A stretch of DNA of 5,839 nucleotides from Candidatus Kaiserbacteria bacterium (lineage in GTDB: Bacteria; Patescibacteriota; Minisyncoccia; Phycocordibacterales; UBA918): NCBI GenBank assembly GCA_023264435.1, contig JAHFMK010000038.1:1-5839 (forward strand), written 5' to 3'. Position 1 is the first letter of the stretch; the number at the start of each line of letters is the position of its first letter. Shown here piece by piece: positions 1 to 5,601 of the stretch. A program made the translations under genes and the position numbers. The notes under the pieces were generated by a model. It did no database searches. It was given only the letters and a program-made list of their open reading frames with translations, and was not told where the DNA came from.

Positions 1-1
1 T

Positions 2-199
2 TCAATTGAAATAGTAAAAGAGGCAATTTGGCACTATGCAGAGGAAATAGGCAAAGGGGAAGTCTTATGGCCTCTCCGAGTAGCCCTCACAGGACGAGAA
101 CGTTCACCTGACCCATTTACGGTCATTCATATTATCGGTTCTGCTGAATCCTACAAACGAATAAAATTAGTCTGTGATACAATTCTAAGAGACACATAA
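2..199 (+). CDS. gltX: Glutamyl-tRNA synthetase, C-terminal fragment (5' end outside window)
   Basis: This reading frame is open from the window edge to a TAA stop and gives the last 65 residues of a longer protein. It contains the block LWPLRVALTGRERSPDPF at about residues 22-39, followed by a short helix ending in KRIKLVCDTIL. That block is characteristic of the C-terminal anticodon-binding domain of class I glutamyl-tRNA synthetases, which charge tRNA-Glu (or tRNA-Glu/Gln in the indirect pathway) with glutamate in the cytoplasm. The catalytic HIGH and KMSKS motifs lie upstream of the window and cannot be checked. It is followed on the same strand by a secreted hydrolase gene 39 nt later, with no obvious terminator between them. 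The family call is from recognised motif; discriminating or non-discriminating specificity cannot be judged. Confidence 0.88.
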   Translation, partial: SIEIVKEAIWHYAEEIGKGEVLWPLRVALTGRERSPDPFTVIHIIGSAESYKRIKLVCDTILRDT

Positions 200-238
200 G
201 TACGATTATATATTCGTAATAGTTTTTGTGTTCATACA

Positions 239-1564
239 ATGTATTCATTATATAAAAAACCTATTCATAGATTAGTATTGACCACGTGTTGTTTTTTTGC
301 GTTCGCAATTATTTTTTTCATACACGTACTTCCAATTTTTGCGCAACAAACTGAAATAGATACATTAAAAACGCAAATCGAAGAACGTAACAACAGACTA
401 AAAGATATTGAGAAGGAAATTGCTGGATACCAAACAGAGTTAAAAAAAGTAGGTGGACAAAAATCTAGCCTACAAAAGGCAATTAATCAACTTGAACTTG
501 AACGTAAAAAAGTACAAGCAGATATCTCATATACCCAAAATAAAATTAATGCTACCGATCTTGAAATTAATAAACTTTCACTCGAAATAGATAGAACAAC
601 ACATACTATTGAGACAAGAAGGCACGCCATATCAGAAACACTGCAAACTCTCAATGCACTTGATGACACCTCAATGATAGAAGTGCTTTTGAAACAGGAA
701 AACCTTTCTACATTTTGGGGTGAAATTGATAATTTACAACAAATTCGAGCATACATTGCTGATGAGGTTCATATGCTCAGTGAGCAAAAAAATATACTCA
801 GTGATAAGCATCTTACTGATACACAGAAAAAAAACGACCTCCTAAAACTAAAAGCACAATACAGTGATCAAAACGAGGTTCTTGTGGGTAATAAGACGGA
901 AAAAGCACAATTATTATCAGCGACAAAAAATGAAGAAGCACAATATCAAAAATTACTAAAACAAAAGGAAACAGCAAAAGAATTAATTCTCAAAGAGCTT
1001 CGTGATTTTGAATCAAAACTTAAATTTATTCTTGACCCAAATACCATTCCACCAAAAGGAACACCTGTATTCAAGTGGCCAGTGAATGGTGTTATTACAC
1101 AATTATTTGGTGGTACTGAATTTGCAAAGCAAAATGCATCAATCTATGCAGGACGCCCATACCATCCTGGAATTGATATAGGTGTCCCACGAGGCACACC
1201 AATCACCGCACCACTATCAGGTACTGTCCGTGCAACGGGTGATACCGATGCAGTTGTGGGATGCTATTCGTGGGGCAAGTGGACACTGATAGACCATCCA
1301 AATGGTTTGGCAACACTCTATGCACACCAAAGTGTTATTAGTGTTGTGGCAGGACAACAAGTCTCGACAGGTGACATAATTGGTTATTCTGGTAATACAG
1401 GCTACTCCACAGGTCCACATCTTCATTTTACAGTATATGCAAAAGCGGGTGTTTCGGTACGTAAGTTTAATGAAATTAAGGCTGTGACGAGCTGTGGCGC
1501 AGCAACAACACCCGTTGCTGCAACAGATGCATATATTGACCCCATGAGCTATCTGCCTCAGTAA
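239..1564 (+). CDS. Secreted coiled-coil M23 peptidoglycan endopeptidase (EnvC/LytM-like)
   Basis: A 441-residue protein. Residues 1-35 form a signal peptide: basic start (KK, HR), hydrophobic core LVLTTCCFFAFAIIFFIHV, and likely cleavage after IFA35. Residues 37-260 are rich in heptad-like K/E/L/Q and should form long coiled coils, as in EnvC. Residues 275-400 are a peptidase M23 (LytM) domain with its key residues present: H309 and D313 (HPGID) and H396 (HLHF) as zinc ligands, with H363 (YAH) and H394 as catalytic histidines. It should therefore be an active zinc endopeptidase that cuts peptide cross-links in peptidoglycan outside the membrane, perhaps in cell separation. C342 and C419 could form a disulfide. 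The tail ends in YIDPMSYLP. The start is the first ATG that includes the whole signal peptide; no Shine-Dalgarno sequence is visible. The next gene begins 13 nt downstream, so the two are probably cotranscribed. Confidence 0.93.
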   Translation: MYSLYKKPIHRLVLTTCCFFAFAIIFFIHVLPIFAQQTEIDTLKTQIEERNNRLKDIEKEIAGYQTELKKVGGQKSSLQKAINQLELERKKVQADISYTQNKINATDLEINKLSLEIDRTTHTIETRRHAISETLQTLNALDDTSMIEVLLKQENLSTFWGEIDNLQQIRAYIADEVHMLSEQKNILSDKHLTDTQKKNDLLKLKAQYSDQNEVLVGNKTEKAQLLSATKNEEAQYQKLLKQKETAKELILKELRDFESKLKFILDPNTIPPKGTPVFKWPVNGVITQLFGGTEFAKQNASIYAGRPYHPGIDIGVPRGTPITAPLSGTVRATGDTDAVVGCYSWGKWTLIDHPNGLATLYAHQSVISVVAGQQVSTGDIIGYSGNTGYSTGPHLHFTVYAKAGVSVRKFNEIKAVTSCGAATTPVAATDAYIDPMSYLPQ

Positions 1565-1577
1565 TTAAATGTAGTTT

Positions 1578-2057
1578 ATGAAAAGAATCATAATTGTAGG
1601 AATACTCATTGCAATTATATATATGGCAGGGAATTTAGTAAAAACTGAAATTAAACGATACATTAGCAATGCATCATTAATAATGAGTGGTATACATAAT
1701 GACGAGCTTCGAAAAATAATCATTGTACATTACAATGACACAATCCTGAAGGACAAAACACCAATCCCAGAAAATACAGAGATCTCGATTGAAACTACAT
1801 ACATCAATACCGATTCATTATTAGATGTCATTGCACAAATCAATAATGCACAAACATGTGGAAGCGGAGGATGCATACGAACGCTTTATATTCAAAATCA
1901 AGAAAATAATTTTTATCCAATTTCTTTTTCGTACGCAGCCAAAGAAATCAAATTTGAAAACAGCATCACGAATGGTATGCATGATATAACGATTAATGGC
2001 AACGAAAAAAATCAAATGCATTGGAATGGAAATGAATATACATTCAACGAATTTTAA
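1578..2057 (+). CDS. Hypothetical membrane-anchored protein with CGSGGC and WNGNEY motifs
   Basis: I do not recognise a named family for this 159-residue protein. Residues 2-18 are hydrophobic after MKR, which suggests an N-terminal membrane anchor or uncleaved signal with the rest outside the cell. The exported part contains C94-GSGG-C99 (a possible disulfide), then beta-rich segments RTLYIQNQ and FYPISFSYAA, then TNGMHDITI (131-139) and WNGNEYTF (149-156). The order CGSGGC, TNG-x-x-D-hydrophobic, W-D/N-G-x-x-Y recalls a loose pattern found in many small exported bacterial proteins of unknown function. That resemblance is from memory and is not a homology result. It lies 13 nt after the M23 hydrolase on the same strand, hinting at a shared envelope role. 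The ATG has no Shine-Dalgarno sequence. That it is a real gene is supported by the anchor, the operon spacing and the motif structure. Confidence 0.72.
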   Translation: MKRIIIVGILIAIIYMAGNLVKTEIKRYISNASLIMSGIHNDELRKIIIVHYNDTILKDKTPIPENTEISIETTYINTDSLLDVIAQINNAQTCGSGGCIRTLYIQNQENNFYPISFSYAAKEIKFENSITNGMHDITINGNEKNQMHWNGNEYTFNEF

Positions 2058-2228
2058 ATCATAAATATATCGATTCGATTTAATCAATACTTAACTTACA
2101 TCTATATATCTTTTATATATACCTCAAACATATTGATTATAAATATAGGGTCGTAAAAGATATATTGTGCGACACTTAGTATAACTCACTTCTGTGTTTT
2201 AGTTTTAGATTTCTTTTTATGTCCTTAC

Positions 2229-2260
2229 ACAGCTACGTGCATTCTCTTCTTGTTAGCTGT
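2229..2260 (+). terminator. Possible weak terminator hairpin
   Basis: A perfect 7-bp inverted repeat, ACAGCTA at 2229-2235 and TAGCTGT at 2254-2260, encloses an 18-nt loop. On the plus strand it is followed by TCCCTATTTATTTT, which is T-rich but not a clean U tract. It sits between two converging genes, where a terminator is expected. The long loop and poor tail make this a weak call; it could be chance. Confidence 0.25.
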
Positions 2261-2276
2261 TCCCTATTTATTTTCC

Positions 2277-2290
2277 ATTCTGTACAGAAT
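2277..2290. other. 14-bp perfect palindrome in convergent spacer
   Basis: The sequence ATTCTGTACAGAAT is self-complementary with no spacer and ends 5 nt before the stop codon of the glutamate racemase gene. It has the shape of a homodimeric protein-binding site, but it lies downstream of both flanking genes rather than at a promoter. As RNA it would make only a weak hairpin. No function is claimed. Confidence 0.3.
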
Positions 2291-2295
2291 AGAAT

Positions 2296-3060
2296 TTAAA
2301 TACCAAAGAATACTTTTTTAATTTCGTTGTATCGCTCACTTTCTTTACTAAGTAAAATTGTAAGTGATTTGTTACGAGTCAATATTGATTCTATTTCTGA
2401 ATGTCGAGATAAATAGTTTTTTAATTTTTCCGGAATTATTTCATCTTGTGAAAATATGCGTATTTCTGGATATATCACTCGCAATGCATCTTTAAGTAGT
2501 GTGTAATGCGTACACCCCAATATCAATGCCTCTACATACCCTACTTTCTCTTCTATATCCTTGCGAAGGATATTAATTGCTTCATCAGATTTATGCTCTT
2601 CAATGAGCGGAACTAAATATGGTGTTGCATGAGCGTGCAACCTAATAGTATTTGTCATTTTTTTTAATTCGTACTCATATTTATTTGATTCAATGGTACG
2701 CTTTGTTCCAATGAGAAGTACATTACGTGCCTCAGTTTCTAAAACTGCTTCGACCGTAGGAATAATCACACCAAGCACTCTCCTTTCAGGATGTGTGTGA
2801 TTAAATATAGTGTCTTGTAATCTTCGAAGTGATTCTGCTGACACTGTATTGCAAGCAATAATCACAAGCTCAGCATCCATTGCAAAAAGTTTTTGTATTC
2901 CATGAAATGCGAGCTGATATATTTCATCCTCTGATTTATTACCGTATGGAAGATTTATGGTGTCACCAAAGTAAATATAATCATACTGTGGCAACAAATC
3001 ACGTACCGCTTTCAAGAGCGTAAGTCCACCGAGACCAGAATCAAAAAAACCTATTTTCAT
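2296..3060 (-). CDS. murI: Glutamate racemase
   Basis: The 254-residue product is close to the usual length for glutamate racemase, which converts L-glutamate to D-glutamate in the cytoplasm for the stem peptide of peptidoglycan. It is cofactor-independent and works by a two-cysteine mechanism. Both cysteines are present: C70 in IIACNTVSA and C183 in LGCTHY, with H185 beside the second. The N-terminal D7-S8-G motif (FFDSGLGGLT) and the substrate-loop motif FGDTINLPYG at 31-40 are intact. The ATG is 10 nt after the stop of the EVE-domain gene, so it is very likely cotranscribed with that gene and is second in the operon. No Shine-Dalgarno sequence is seen. An aspartate/glutamate racemase of other specificity is possible but less likely given the full set of MurI motifs. 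Confidence 0.95.
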   Translation of the reverse strand: MKIGFFDSGLGGLTLLKAVRDLLPQYDYIYFGDTINLPYGNKSEDEIYQLAFHGIQKLFAMDAELVIIACNTVSAESLRRLQDTIFNHTHPERRVLGVIIPTVEAVLETEARNVLLIGTKRTIESNKYEYELKKMTNTIRLHAHATPYLVPLIEEHKSDEAINILRKDIEEKVGYVEALILGCTHYTLLKDALRVIYPEIRIFSQDEIIPEKLKNYLSRHSEIESILTRNKSLTILLSKESERYNEIKKVFFGI

Positions 3061-3070
3061 ATATCACATA

Positions 3071-3562
3071 TCAAGAGGCATGCCGAGTTATAATCCGTTC
3101 ATAATGTTTCTTAAGTACTGGTTGTACAGACAAACGCATTCCCTTTTGAGTTACCACCATATCATTAAAAAATGAATCATTTTTTAATGATGCAAGCGTA
3201 CATGGTATTATAAATTTTTTAACAAACTTCACATCAACTGCAACCCATCGTGGGTTTTCTTTTGTGGAAATTGCATCATAATGCTCATTTTTAACATCAA
3301 ATTGTGTTGGGTCAGGATATGCTTCACGCACGACTTCCGCAATACCCACAATACCAACAGGTTCAATGTTTGAGTGATAAAATAGTACTCGGTCCCCTAC
3401 CCTCATATCATCTCGTAGCATATTACGTGCTTGATAGTTTCGTACACCATCCCACATCCCTACTTTTTCACGTTTTAAATCATCAATTGCATAACACGAT
3501 GGTTCAGTTTTCATCAACCAAAATTGCTGTTTTTTTGTTTGTGAATGTTTTTTATTATCCAT
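3071..3562 (-). CDS. EVE domain-containing protein (Thy28/YTH-like fold)
   Basis: A 163-residue protein made almost wholly of one EVE domain (PUA-like/YTH-related fold). Recognisable blocks, numbered from the ATG, are FWLMKTEP (14-21), MWDGVRNYQARN (36-47), MRVGDRVLFYHS (53-64), PVGIVGIAEV (68-77) and YPDPTQFD (82-89). These match the bacterial and eukaryotic thymocyte nuclear protein 1 type. EVE domains are known or proposed to bind modified bases in DNA or RNA. Stand-alone copies like this one have been linked to RNA modification rather than restriction, and their exact target is unsettled. I chose the ATG at 3562; a GTG at 3571 would add three residues. The first 13 residues are polar, basic and outside the domain. 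The gene ends in TGA and is followed 10 nt later by murI, with which it probably forms an operon. Confidence 0.93.
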   Translation of the reverse strand: MDNKKHSQTKKQQFWLMKTEPSCYAIDDLKREKVGMWDGVRNYQARNMLRDDMRVGDRVLFYHSNIEPVGIVGIAEVVREAYPDPTQFDVKNEHYDAISTKENPRWVAVDVKFVKKFIIPCTLASLKNDSFFNDMVVTQKGMRLSVQPVLKKHYERIITRHAS

Positions 3563-3599
3563 AGTTTTCACTACTATACACTACTTTAATTTGATTTTA

Positions 3600-3630
3600 T
3601 TGTATACTTGATATAGATGAGTAGTATAAT
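3600..3630 (+). promoter_or_regulatory. Candidate promoter for the DoxX gene
   Basis: A perfect TATAAT lies at 3625-3630, 26 nt before the DoxX ATG, which is a normal -10 position for a short leader. The best -35 match is TTGTAT at 3600-3605, with a long 19-nt spacer, so the -35 is weak. The same 3563-3656 spacer must also hold the promoter for the divergent EVE-murI pair, but I cannot place that one convincingly. Confidence 0.4.
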
Positions 3631-3656
3631 TATTATCACATAAATTTAAAAGTGTT

Positions 3657-4097
3657 ATGAACAAAATTCTTAATTGCGTGTGTGCAGATAGATGGCAGAA
3701 TGAAGGGTACCTTATACTTCGAGTAGTTACAGGACTTGCATTCTTTTATCACGGATATACAAAGATATTCACAATGGGTGTCGAGAATGTAGTAGGCTTT
3801 TTTGCAAATTTTGGCATACCGTTTGCAGGTATTCTTGCATATCTTGTTGCGTATGGTGAGCTTCTTGGCGGCATCGCACTCATGCTTGGTTTTTTAACTC
3901 ATTGGGTTGCAAAAATAAATATACTTATTATTCTTGGTGCTATTGGCTTTGTACATTGGGGTGCACAAGGTGGATGGTTTAATGGATATGGTGCAGATGG
4001 AGGATATGAATATCAGCTTCTCCTTCTTGCAGCAAGTATATTTTTCCTCGTTTCAGGTTCTGGAAAATATTCACTCGACGAGAAGTTAAAGAAATAA
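3657..4097 (+). CDS. DoxX-family integral membrane protein
   Basis: A 146-residue, mostly hydrophobic protein with about four predicted membrane helices: residues 18-38, 55-79, 84-100 and 117-135. The first helix carries LRVVTGLAFFYHGYTKIF, and the second AYGELLGGIALMLGFLT with the conserved acidic residue E68; both are typical of the DoxX family (quinol oxidase subunit/SURF4-like fold). The loop at 101-117 is rich in Gly and aromatics (WGAQGGWFNGYGADGGYEYQ). DoxX proteins are found in diverse bacteria and in some are tied to thiol/redox or thiosulfate-quinone chemistry. The role here is unknown and the neighbours do not settle it. It stands alone on the plus strand, divergent from EVE-murI, with its own promoter-like sequence upstream and a strong terminator 19 nt after its stop. 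No Shine-Dalgarno sequence is seen. Confidence 0.9.
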   Translation: MNKILNCVCADRWQNEGYLILRVVTGLAFFYHGYTKIFTMGVENVVGFFANFGIPFAGILAYLVAYGELLGGIALMLGFLTHWVAKINILIILGAIGFVHWGAQGGWFNGYGADGGYEYQLLLLAASIFFLVSGSGKYSLDEKLKK

Positions 4098-4116
4098 TAT
4101 AGTTTATATCCTCAGC

Positions 4117-4148
4117 AACAAAAAACTCCCCACAGGGAGTTTTTTGTT
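4117..4148. terminator. Bidirectional intrinsic terminator
   Basis: A stem with GC core ACTCCC (4125-4130) and GGGAGT (4135-4140) encloses the loop CACA. It is flanked by an A tract on the left and a T tract on the right that extend the pairing to about 12 bp or more. Because of the A/T tracts it reads as a hairpin followed by U residues on both strands. It therefore fits termination of DoxX from the left and of the convergent transglycosylase, whose stop is at 4149-4151, from the right. Confidence 0.92.
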
Positions 4149-4541
4149 TTAGTTCATTGCAATGGTAGGCGACCAACATGAAGCAGATGATGCCCATGGC
4201 CGTGTACCTTGTCGCTCATAGAGATCACGAGCATACGTAAGATTGTCATACAGATTTGTGAGATCAAGTCCAAGTTCACGAGCTTTTTGACTATGGTAAC
4301 GCATATTGATTTGCATTACCCCAGTGTCTGCTCCATCAACTTTACCTCTCAAAACAGTACCATCAGGAAGCGTATGTCGAAATGCCGATTCACAACGTGC
4401 TATTTGAATCATGACAGGTATATCCTTGAAGTAAGAACGCACAGCATTTTCTGTGTTCGTTCCTATCAGCCGTTCTTCAGTGATATGATCTTCTTTTGTT
4501 GCAATGTGCCCATAGGCAGCGTCCGCTACTGGAACTGCCAC
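4149..4541 (-). CDS. Small Slt-like lytic transglycosylase (start uncertain)
   Basis: From the only standard start in frame, GTG at 4541, the product is 130 residues. The region IPVMIQIARCESAFRH (41-56) has the ES pair of GH23-type soluble lytic transglycosylases, with E51 the likely catalytic acid. DTGVMQINMRYH (72-83) matches the GLMQIN motif, and NLTYARDLYERQG (100-112) then PWASSASCW (115-123) complete a compact domain. C50 and C122 could pair. The enzyme would cleave MurNAc-GlcNAc bonds in peptidoglycan outside the cell. The frame stays open upstream to a TAA at 4599-4601. The extra codons encode a hydrophobic run, WLILPTLLTALFAVTNVVAV, ending in VADA, a convincing signal peptide that lacks any ATG, GTG or TTG ahead of it. 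The true start may be non-canonical (for example ATT at 4586), or a frameshift may have cut off the N-terminus. The domain call is firm; the start is not. Confidence 0.85.
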   Translation of the reverse strand: MAVPVADAAYGHIATKEDHITEERLIGTNTENAVRSYFKDIPVMIQIARCESAFRHTLPDGTVLRGKVDGADTGVMQINMRYHSQKARELGLDLTNLYDNLTYARDLYERQGTRPWASSASCWSPTIAMN

Positions 4542-4607
4542 TACGTTTGTTACTGCGAATAATGCAGTAAGTAATGTAGGTAAAATAAGCCAATGGTCTT
4601 ATCGAAC

Positions 4608-4627
4608 AAAAAATGGCCGAAGCCATC
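4608..4627 (-). terminator. UUCG-capped hairpin with U tract (terminator or attenuator)
   Basis: Read on the minus strand, ATGGC pairs with GCCAT around a TTCG tetraloop closed by C-G, an exceptionally stable RNA loop. It is followed directly by a run of T residues (4612-4608, six counting the last stem base). This is the form of an intrinsic terminator, though the stem is only 5 bp, plus a possible G-U pair. It could end transcripts of the isomerase-kinase operon. It also lies some 30-45 nt downstream of a strong promoter pointing the same way, so it may act as an attenuator ahead of the transglycosylase. Confidence 0.6.
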
Positions 4628-4662
4628 AAATACAATATTACCATATATACAGAAAAAATCAA

Positions 4663-4690
4663 ATTATACGATATAATATCATTATGTCAA
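4663..4690 (-). promoter_or_regulatory. Near-consensus sigma70-type promoter
   Basis: On the minus strand TTGACA (4690-4685) and TATAAT (4668-4663) are both perfect matches, with a 16-nt spacer. This is the best promoter in the window. Transcription should begin near 4656 and read toward the transglycosylase. The spacer itself holds an 11-bp dyad, GATATaATATC at 4670-4680, which may be chance in such AT-rich DNA or a repressor site. The element lies 60 nt past the stop of the kinase gene. Confidence 0.68.
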
Positions 4691-4723
4691 CTAAATATAA
4701 AATCATTATTTTAAGCCATATTT

Positions 4724-4742
4724 AAGCAAATTTAATTTGCTT
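4724..4742. repeat. Perfect inverted repeat after the kinase gene
   Basis: AAGCAAATT and AATTTGCTT are perfect 9-bp arms around a single central base, beginning 7 nt after the kinase stop on the minus strand. As RNA it could fold with a 7-bp stem and 5-nt loop. No U tract follows on the minus strand, so it is a poor terminator there. It might protect the 3' end of the kinase mRNA or bind a protein. Confidence 0.4.
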
Positions 4743-4749
4743 TATCTTA

Positions 4750-5598
4750 TTATTTATTGTTTAATTTTTGACTCAGTAATGCCATGGCTCCGTATAGTCC
4801 ACCTTCATCTTTAAGAGATGCATCGACTATATGAGGGCATTTCATCAGGCCTCCTAGCACTGCTTTTGTATACGACTGAATCGCTTCAAGTTTAATTCGT
4901 GGATTGCCAACAATCATTGAGCCACCTAAAACAATAACATCAGGTGACCAATATACAATAGTATTTTTGAGTCCCGATGCAAGTTGTAGTGCAAGCTCGT
5001 CCCACACATGATCATCTTGAGATATCTCATACGGTTTTACTCCCCTCCTTTTTTCTAAGGCGGTTCCAGATACAAGATTTTCGAGAGTTGGTGGAATATT
5101 GTGTCCTAGTACCGTTCGGTCAATATCAAGAATCTGATGCCCTGGTTCAAATCCGACACTGACGACATCAATATGCCCGTGTACAAAACGTGCCCCACCC
5201 ACTCCAGTACTTACAGTATGATATGCAACAATATCATATCCCTTCCCTGCTCCAAACGTAACTTCGCCCAATCCAACAATTGCAGTATCATTCTCTAAGA
5301 AAACTGGTGTTGAAAATTCTTTCTGTAAATCTGACGTAATAGGATGACCAACCCAGTTACATAATTTTGACTCACTCACTATGCCTGTTTTTTCGTGATT
5401 GAGTGGACCTCGAATACCACCTGCCATTGCAGTAATTTTCTCATTGTTTAAGAGTTCATGAATGCACGTAATAAGTGCTCGCATTCCATCCTGGTATAAT
5501 TCTGGAGTATCAATTTTTAAGATGGTATCAAGTGTTTGCAAATCATAGGATTTTCCAACACGAGTTTTTGTTCCACCGATATCAAATAATATATACAT
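4750..5598 (-). CDS. ROK-family sugar kinase, probably glucokinase-like
   Basis: A 282-residue protein with the ROK/actin-fold ATPase layout. DIGGTKTR (6-13) is the phosphate-1 motif, GIRGPLN (61-67) and LCNWVGHPI (79-87) line the sugar site, LENDT (101-105) holds the likely catalytic base D104, STGVGG (130-135) is the phosphate-2 motif, EPGH (151-154) is the conserved Glu/His site, and VIVLGGSM (221-228) is the adenosine region. It would phosphorylate a hexose with ATP in the cytoplasm. The adjacent isomerase gene favours glucose or a related sugar, but substrate cannot be read from sequence. The usual ROK zinc motif CxCGxxGCxE, expected just after EPGH, is absent: residues 155-185 contain no cysteine. 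The length is a little shorter than many ROK kinases. The start ATG is 3 nt after the isomerase stop, so the two are surely cotranscribed and perhaps translationally coupled. Confidence 0.88.
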   Translation of the reverse strand: MYILFDIGGTKTRVGKSYDLQTLDTILKIDTPELYQDGMRALITCIHELLNNEKITAMAGGIRGPLNHEKTGIVSESKLCNWVGHPITSDLQKEFSTPVFLENDTAIVGLGEVTFGAGKGYDIVAYHTVSTGVGGARFVHGHIDVVSVGFEPGHQILDIDRTVLGHNIPPTLENLVSGTALEKRRGVKPYEISQDDHVWDELALQLASGLKNTIVYWSPDVIVLGGSMIVGNPRIKLEAIQSYTKAVLGGLMKCPHIVDASLKDEGGLYGAMALLSQKLNNK

Positions 5599-5601
5599 AA
5601 A

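Noticed and set aside
207..214. TATATATT as a -10 box for the M23 gene
   Set aside because: No matching -35 box lies at a proper distance, and such strings are common at this base composition.
2069..2079. ATCGATTCGAT inverted repeat after the small membrane protein gene
   Set aside because: The arms are only 5 bp around one base, too short to form a stable hairpin, and no U tract follows.
1821..2087. 88-codon minus-strand open frame antisense to the small membrane protein
   Set aside because: It lacks any motif, and the plus-strand gene has better spacing, an anchor segment and motif structure.
2102..2120. TATATA repeats that could pair around TCTTT
   Set aside because: The pairing is all A-T in an AT-rich spacer and would be unstable; chance is enough to explain it.
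3304..3564. 86-codon plus-strand open frame
   Set aside because: It is antisense to the EVE domain, whose family blocks are unmistakable.
4209..4562. 117-codon plus-strand open frame
   Set aside because: It lies opposite the transglycosylase, which has clear catalytic motifs; the plus-strand product has no domain-like pattern.
4477..4662. 61-codon minus-strand reading frame overlapping the transglycosylase 5' region
   Set aside because: Its second half is the transglycosylase coding sequence in another frame (SGSSSSGRC). It has no recognisable domain. Only its upstream part, from ATG 4626, matters as a possible lost or recoded start for the transglycosylase.
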